64,000 nt of DNA from Cristatella mucedo. Lineage: Eukaryota > Bryozoa > Phylactolaemata > Cristatellidae. The notes beneath the pieces are model-generated. The model was given only the letters and a program-made list of their open reading frames with translations. It had not been told where the DNA came from and did no database searches. Positions within the stretch are counted from its first letter, which is position 1. Every line of letters starts with the position of its first letter. The stretch lies in assembly GCA_009760855.2 (NCBI GenBank), contig WPIO01000043.1, positions 370,001 to 434,000 on the forward strand, read 5' to 3'. Made by a program: the position numbers and the translations under genes. Positions 59,230 to 64,000 of this stretch are shown piece by piece.

Positions 59230-59548
59230 CAAAATAATTAAGGCTTATGTAAGAGGATATCACTTTTATGCTGACGATACACGGCTGCATTTGCCATTCA
59301 AACCTTCGGAATCTGCGGCAGCAACTGATAAACTGGATTCCCACCTTTCAGACGTTGGATCATTGATGTCGGACAAAGTCTTGCAACTAAACGACGAAAT
59401 ATCACAACTAATGTTAGTAAAACATACTAAGAGTGTGTCTCGATTAGAAGGCGTTGCTCTTTTAACAGATTATGCTCTTTGTCGACCATAACTACCTGAT
59501 TGAACTTCGGTGACGCTTTTGAAAAGTGCCTAAATTTTAGAAACTTCA
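59230..59548 (+). mobile_element. LINE-B fragment, RT motif C-D
   Basis: The open frame [34 protein letters not shown] (landmarks) spans motif C with YADD intact, followed by KVLQLNDEISQLMLVKHTK (motif D). It is truncated at both ends. Confidence 0.87.
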
Positions 59549-59551
59549 TTC

Positions 59552-60553
59552 AGAATAATAATAATACACTTGATAAAGTCCTCTCGGAGGGCTCCATCTC
59601 TTTCTAGGTGTTATGCATTTGCTGCAAAGGAAAACCCAATTGAATAGTGAGTAATTTCAAGCTTGATGAACAACTTGAGAAACATGGTTAGAATTAACCT
59701 GCGCATGGTCACCATGCAAGTGTGGTTAGTGGCAGCATGCACAGTGTCAGCACGCATGAGCTCATGGAGAACGAATCGCAAGGACCCTCGAAATGATGTC
59801 CTAAATAGGAGTTTTTTAAGTTCTTTTTAAATGCGGACATATATGAAGCGCCTGAATTGAGATTAAACTCTCTTGGCACACTATATACATGAATTATATT
59901 ATATTCTTAGGTCGTGAGATGTGGTGAAGCGAAATACGACACCTAGATTTCGTCCAGATTAAATCAGAGATATGCTGGCAGGGCCAATTTTGAGCGTTAG
60001 CCATTACAATTTCTGATTCACACTTGGCTTGCCAAGAACATGTAATTTATTTTTATCGTGATTTAAGTTAAGATAAATTGCCGCAATCCATGTTTGGATT
60101 TCATAAATACAAGCATCATGGGAGCTGACAGGATTTGACACAATCGAAATCTGGGAGAGATCAAACCAAAGGTACAACTATCATACACATAGAAGTGAAA
60201 GCCTAGATTGTGCTTGGCAATCACATTGGGAAGAGGGAGATTATAAACCTTTAAAAGAACTGGACCTAGCACGGAACCCTGAGGTACCCCATATTTCAGA
60301 GGTATCGTTGATGATTTTTGTCCATTCTCTTCAATACTGTGGATACTCTCCCACTGCGATACGTCCTACACCATTGCAAAACAGTGCCAGTGATGCCCAG
60401 GTGAGGTGAGAGGTGTTCAATAAGACCTTGGGGATCGATGGAATCAAAAGCGGCCAAAAGATCGAGCAAAACAAGCAGAGATACTCTACCCATGTCTGCA
60501 CTCCTAAGTAGGCCATTGTACACCCGAAGCAATGCTGACTGTGGAGTGATTTA
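59552..60553 (-). mobile_element. LINE-A copy with internal deletion and SINE-1 tail insert
   Basis: Tail and hairpin at 59552-59610, 3' UTR to about 59835, a SINE-1 tail at 59838-59906, then a jump into RT motif D to A. Landmarks on the minus strand are [27 protein letters not shown] and LLVLLDLLAAFDSID (60296-60532). The C-terminal domain is deleted. It ends near 60553. Confidence 0.82.
59838..59906 (+). mobile_element. SINE-1 tail fragment
   Basis: ATATATGAAGCGCCTGAATTGAGATTAAACTCTC...CTATATACATGAATTATATTATATT. No tRNA-like head; LINE-A on both sides. Confidence 0.8.
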
Positions 60554-60711
60554 TTAGCGCTAGAGTATGTCTAGTTTTTGAGCTGTCACGTCTACATACT
60601 GGACTCCTACTGCCTTCCGTTGTTTCAGTTCTGCTGTCATATGCACTCTGCTGCTGCTTGTGGCACTTGCTGAGCCTTGCAGAGCTTGCGAACACCGAAC
60701 ACCTGCCAGTG
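60554..60711. other. Unidentified spacer between two LINE-A pieces
   Basis: About 160 bases of relatively GC-richer sequence with no match elsewhere in the window. The LINE-A segment at 60494-60553 is repeated at 60716-60775, so two copies abut this spacer. Confidence 0.5.
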
Positions 60712-61765
60712 CTTTTCTGCATTTCTCAGTAGGTCGGTGTATTTCCTAAGCAATGCTGATTCTGTAGAGATATTAGCTCTAAAGCCAGGCGGTAACATAC
60801 TAGCAAGGTTTGAAGTTTCAATATATGAGTTCAACTTGTCCGCCTTGACTATTTCCAGTGTCTTTGATAGAAATGCTAGAAGGGAGACTTGACGGTAATT
60901 GCTCTAGTTCTCTTGGTCTAGTGTCACTTTCTTGAGAAGTGGCCTGACTAAAGATTTTTAAAGGTGCTAGAACATGACCTGAGGCTAATGACATATTAAT
61001 AATGCTAGTTATACATGGCAGCAGCAGATGAATGCAATTTAAGAGAACAGTGAGAATATCGTCAAAAGAACTTGTTGCCTTTTTTGATTGGGATAAGAAC
61101 TTCAGGACGAGATCACTAGTGACTTGTTTAAATTTCGACATCGAAGTGCAGCTAGGAATCGAGGCACAGCATTCTAGGAGTGTGCTTCCATCGCAGGGAT
61201 AGACTCCTTGATCTTGTCTTACTTCTGGACAAAGAATAGAGAGAAGTGATCGGCTAGATCATGACAAGGATCTCCAGGTAATAAGCTTATCTGGGAGCGA
61301 TTGAGGAGATGGTTGATCTCGACATCAGCGTTTTTTCTGGATTGCATATCCTTACATTTTAGAAACTGACTTCCAGATCTTGGCTATTTTCTTGAAGAAC
61401 AAGGCAGAGAAACGATCAGTTAGATCATGACATAGATCGTTAGGGAAGAATCTCACTTAGGAGTAGTTTAGGTGATGGTAAATCGTCGACATAAGCATTT
61501 CTGCATTTTCCTTATGTGATATAACCACTTTTAATTGAAGCTAGACTTGGCATTCGCTAGGATCTACCAGTACGATCTACTGCAGTTCTAGTATGCTTGT
61601 ACATGGACAGTTTGTCCTGATCGTGTGTATACTTTTTCAAGCTTATGCTTAGTGGACCTAGCTAGTTTAATATCTGGGGGAAATCAAAAGCCGTCTGGGC
61701 AAGGGTTTACAGTGTGCTTAGTCAGAGGTGCAGACTCGTCGTGCATGTCAGCTAGTGTCATTGTG
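60712..61765 (-). mobile_element. LINE-A 5' parts (RT N-terminus and linker), mosaic
   Basis: The minus strand contains the [13 protein letters not shown] region, KATSSFDDILTVLL and SKFKQVTSDLVLKFLSQSKKA blocks. The linker segment occurs twice: 61225-61345 and 61388-61513 both carry a GAAACGATCxGxTAGATCATGAC-type stretch. At least two truncated copies are therefore joined. Confidence 0.75.
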
Positions 61766-61774
61766 TAGCTATCT

Positions 61775-62012
61775 ACCAATGATGACAGACTTCTTCTACA
61801 GATAGCCATCTCGTCCGATTCCAATCTAAGGTTAGGAGTTTTCATCAACTGTGGTTTGCAAACAACTGAACTTGATCCTTAAGTTCTGTCGCGGCTTATA
61901 GAGTATTGTAATTTTATCTTGGCCTGGCTGCCGAAAGAATCCACTAGGTTACAGCAGCTGGCTCTGAATATGGCTGACAGACTAGTTTGCAAGTCTATAA
62001 GGTTTGATTACG
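61775..62012 (+). mobile_element. LINE-B, left part of copy split by SINE-2
   Basis: Plus-strand post-motif-D region (CCATCTCGTCCGATTCC, TGTTTGCAAACAACTG..., CTGAATATGGCTGACAG) runs to GGTTTGATTACG, where SINE-2 enters. Confidence 0.85.
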
Positions 62013-62193
62013 AGCTGGTATGGCTCACTTGGTAAGGTGGTTGCTTTTCACGACCTAGGGCCCGAGGTCGTGGGTTCGAATCCTGCATTGGGCGATCCAT
62101 TATCACCACTGCAAGCGGTGATGATAGCCGTAACGGCTCTTCTGTCGGTATACAAAAAGAGGCTGCTAAATCAGCTAGTATTTATTTATTTAT
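62013..62193 (+). mobile_element. SINE-2 insertion with 5-bp TSD in LINE-B
   Basis: TTACG at 62008-62012 is repeated at 62194-62198. The head AGCTGGTATGGCTCACTTGG, B box GGTTCGAATCC, CCACTGCAAGCGGTGATG, AAAGAGGCTGCTAAATCAGC and (ATTT)n tail are all present. LINE-B continues on both sides (GATTACG / ACGTGTCTCC). Confidence 0.93.
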
Positions 62194-62595
62194 TTACGTG
62201 TCTCCTTTGCAAAAAGAGCTGTTATGGCTGCTGGTTGATCGACGAATACAGAGCAAAGATTCTTACGAATACCCACGAGGCCTGACAATTCCGTGCCTAT
62301 CTGAACTGCTGTACCATTTTCAGCCTCCTCGTGACACCCAGTCTTGTATGAACGACACATTAGCTGTTCCATACCTCAGCTTTAAAATTGTTAGCGACTG
62401 AAGCTTTAGCTCTGCAGACCCTTGACTTTGGAACTCGCTTCCACTATTCCTATGGAACGAATACTAATCTCATGCTGCCGACTATGGCACGTTCTTTTCA
62501 GCCATTCCGATCTGCTATGTCCATGGTACTCACTAAATAAACTGCTCTCCTGACTCTGCTATACTTCCCACATTCTCATTGTTGCATGAGATAAA
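62194..62595 (+). mobile_element. LINE-B, right part of split copy
   Basis: CGTGTCTCCTTTGCAAAAAGAGCTG continues the consensus from 62012. C-terminal landmarks LCLSELLYHFQPP and CMNDTLAVPYLSFK are followed by the post-coding region. The tail is lost. Confidence 0.85.
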
Positions 62596-62599
62596 GTAC

Positions 62600-62890
62600 C
62601 GGCATGAGCAATCAGGCGATTACAGCTGGTGCAAAACTCTGCAGCTGGGCTTGTCTTTCGGAAGCTTCGCAGTTACCACATCACACCACTTCTTGCCGAC
62701 CTGCGCTGGCTACTAGTCGAGCAATAGATCGATGTTAAGGTTTTATCGCTCACTTTTAGGTCACTTCATTCTTTGGCTACTGCCTATCACTCAGATCTAC
62801 TCCTCCACCAGGCCAAGCTTTGTACCACAAGCTTTTCGGAATCCAACAGTTTACCAATAACTCGTGCAAACCTCAAATCCTTTGTGATCA
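62600..62890 (+). mobile_element. LINE-A fragment (C-terminal coding)
   Basis: Plus strand: TACAGCTGGTGCAAAACTCTGCAGC, CACTTCTTGCCGACCTGCGCTGG and ESNSLPITRANLKSF. It overlaps in content with the next fragment, so it is a separate copy. Confidence 0.83.
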
Positions 62891-62914
62891 TAAATCTAGT
62901 TCGTAAGATCCCAA

Positions 62915-63437
62915 ATTATTCGTTCTGCCGTTCACTTTTAGGTCCCTTCGTTCTTTGGCTCCAGCCTATCTCTCTGATCTACTCCCCCACCAGGTCAAGC
63001 ATCGTACCATCTGCTTTTCGGAATCCAACAGTCTAACAATACCTCGTACAAACCGCAAATCCTTTGGAGACCGTGCATTTACCTCGTATGCTCCCAAATT
63101 CCATAGAACTCACACCCGACTTGTATCACAACACCCTCCGACTTGACCACATTTTAAAAGAACTTAAAGCACACCTATTTATGACAGCATTTAGTGGGTT
63201 CCTGTGATTCATCCTTCACGTTCTTGTGGGTGCTGACACTGTGCATGCTGCCACTAACCACACTTGCATGCTGACCCTATGCATGTCAGCTCTATGTTAT
63301 TCATGTTGTCTATCGAGAATGGTATTACTCACCATTTAGTCGCGTTTCCCTTTGCAGCAAATGAAAAGCGCCTTGAAAGAAACTGAGTTCTCTAAGGGCG
63401 CTTTTTCTAGAGCATTATTATAATTATTATTAAATTA
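62915..63437 (+). mobile_element. LINE-A 3' end with tail
   Basis: Last coding segment (MAPAYLSDLLPHQVKH, GDRAFTSYAPK), 3' UTR (TGACACTGTGCATGCTGCCACTAACC), terminal hairpin (AAAGCGCCTTGAAAGAAACTGAGTTCTCTAAGGGCGCTTT positions 63366-63405) and ATTATTATAATTATTATT tail. Confidence 0.9.
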
Positions 63438-64000
63438 TGTTCACATATGTAAGTTTAAGCAATTTGTTCCTATTTCAAGTTGCTTTGCAATGTAGGGAAC
63501 AGTGTATGATGGTGAAAGGTAGGTGAAAGAAGTAGGTGAAAAGCTTCAATCCGCTGTGATTTGAAAAATCTTTAAACCACCCTTTAGTTTTGCATCTTAT
63601 GCATGTTTGGCATTTAAAATTGATGAGGTCGCGGTAATATTAAATCTTAACGTAGAGCTATAACTGTTCTTTATTGAATTTATGATATGGATATTGGATT
63701 TTTTATTTCTATATGGATATTTTTTTATTCATCCAACGTAGCCTCCTTTTGCCGCAGTGGTAATTGTAGAGCTTTATAAAACTGCAGAAGTTGGGAAAAA
63801 ATTATATACATCACACTAGCAAGTTCTAGTATCCCCAATAATCGGCTAAACAAGTTATTTTAATAGTTTTTCTCATATCATTGAAGCCCCTTGTCTCCGT
63901 AGCCTTCACTGCTGACTTTGTGAAAGACTATCGAACAATTTTTATCTTTAAGCTTCAGTGTCAAGTGAAAGAAAATCTTTGCTTACCATTTGAAATTTGC
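63438..64000. other. Unidentified DNA at window edge
   Basis: No repeat family recognised. On the minus strand a donor-like AAATG|GTAAGC occurs at the extreme right edge (GT at 63985-63986). An upstream exon could therefore begin just outside the window; this is only a possibility. Confidence 0.35.

Overview
This window looks like nuclear DNA of a metazoan, most likely an invertebrate. The sequence is AT-rich and gene-poor, with kilobase GT-AG introns, an exon pattern typical of immunoglobulin-superfamily (IgSF) receptors, and long dinucleotide microsatellites. It is densely littered with decayed non-LTR retrotransposons of the CR1/L2 type and tRNA-derived SINEs. I see no bacterial-style operons, rRNA, functional tRNA gene or CRISPR array. 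The species cannot be named from this sequence.

Host gene. Four exons on the minus strand, all joined in intron phase 1, can be spliced in frame: an Ig-like domain (54829-55122), a second Ig-like domain plus a transmembrane helix (45322-45717), a basic cytoplasmic segment (36950-37156), and a basic, Ser/Arg-rich segment that may be the terminal exon (30247-30428). Together they describe the 3' part of a single-pass IgSF receptor. The 5' end probably lies beyond the right edge, and its introns carry most of the repeats at 30-55 kb.

Repeats. Four interspersed families were recognised by comparing copies within the window; the names are local. LINE-A is an EN+RT element whose 3' end is a conserved hairpin followed by (ATT)n; its best copy is at 55853-57930 (minus). 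LINE-B is a second EN+RT element ending in a (ACATT)n-like pentamer; its best copy is at 41009-43958 (plus). SINE-1 has a tRNA-like head and carries the same terminal hairpin as LINE-A, so it probably depends on LINE-A for mobilisation. SINE-2 has a tRNA-like head with good A and B boxes and an (ATTT)n tail; no matching LINE is visible here. Elements are nested in every direction (B in A, A in B, B in B, SINE-2 in A and B, a LINE-A tail in SINE-1). Two nests have clean target-site duplications, AAGGAC and TTACG. The families were therefore active over overlapping periods.

Layout. 1-3.3 kb: mostly unidentified, one SINE-2, one LINE-B. 3.3-10.7 kb: LINE-A pieces and SINEs. 10.7-25.5 kb: a LINE-B relic, then a run of minus-strand LINE-A copies separated by unidentified DNA. 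25.6-26.6 kb: a GC-richer island with a tandem repeat of about 160 bp. 26.6-44 kb: densely nested LINE-A and LINE-B with two putative cytoplasmic exons. 44-55 kb: less repetitive intronic DNA with the Ig/TM exon, microsatellites, a CCCTAAA-type degenerate array and the membrane-distal Ig exon. 55.7-63.4 kb: LINE-A, LINE-B and SINE-2 stack. The remainder is unidentified.
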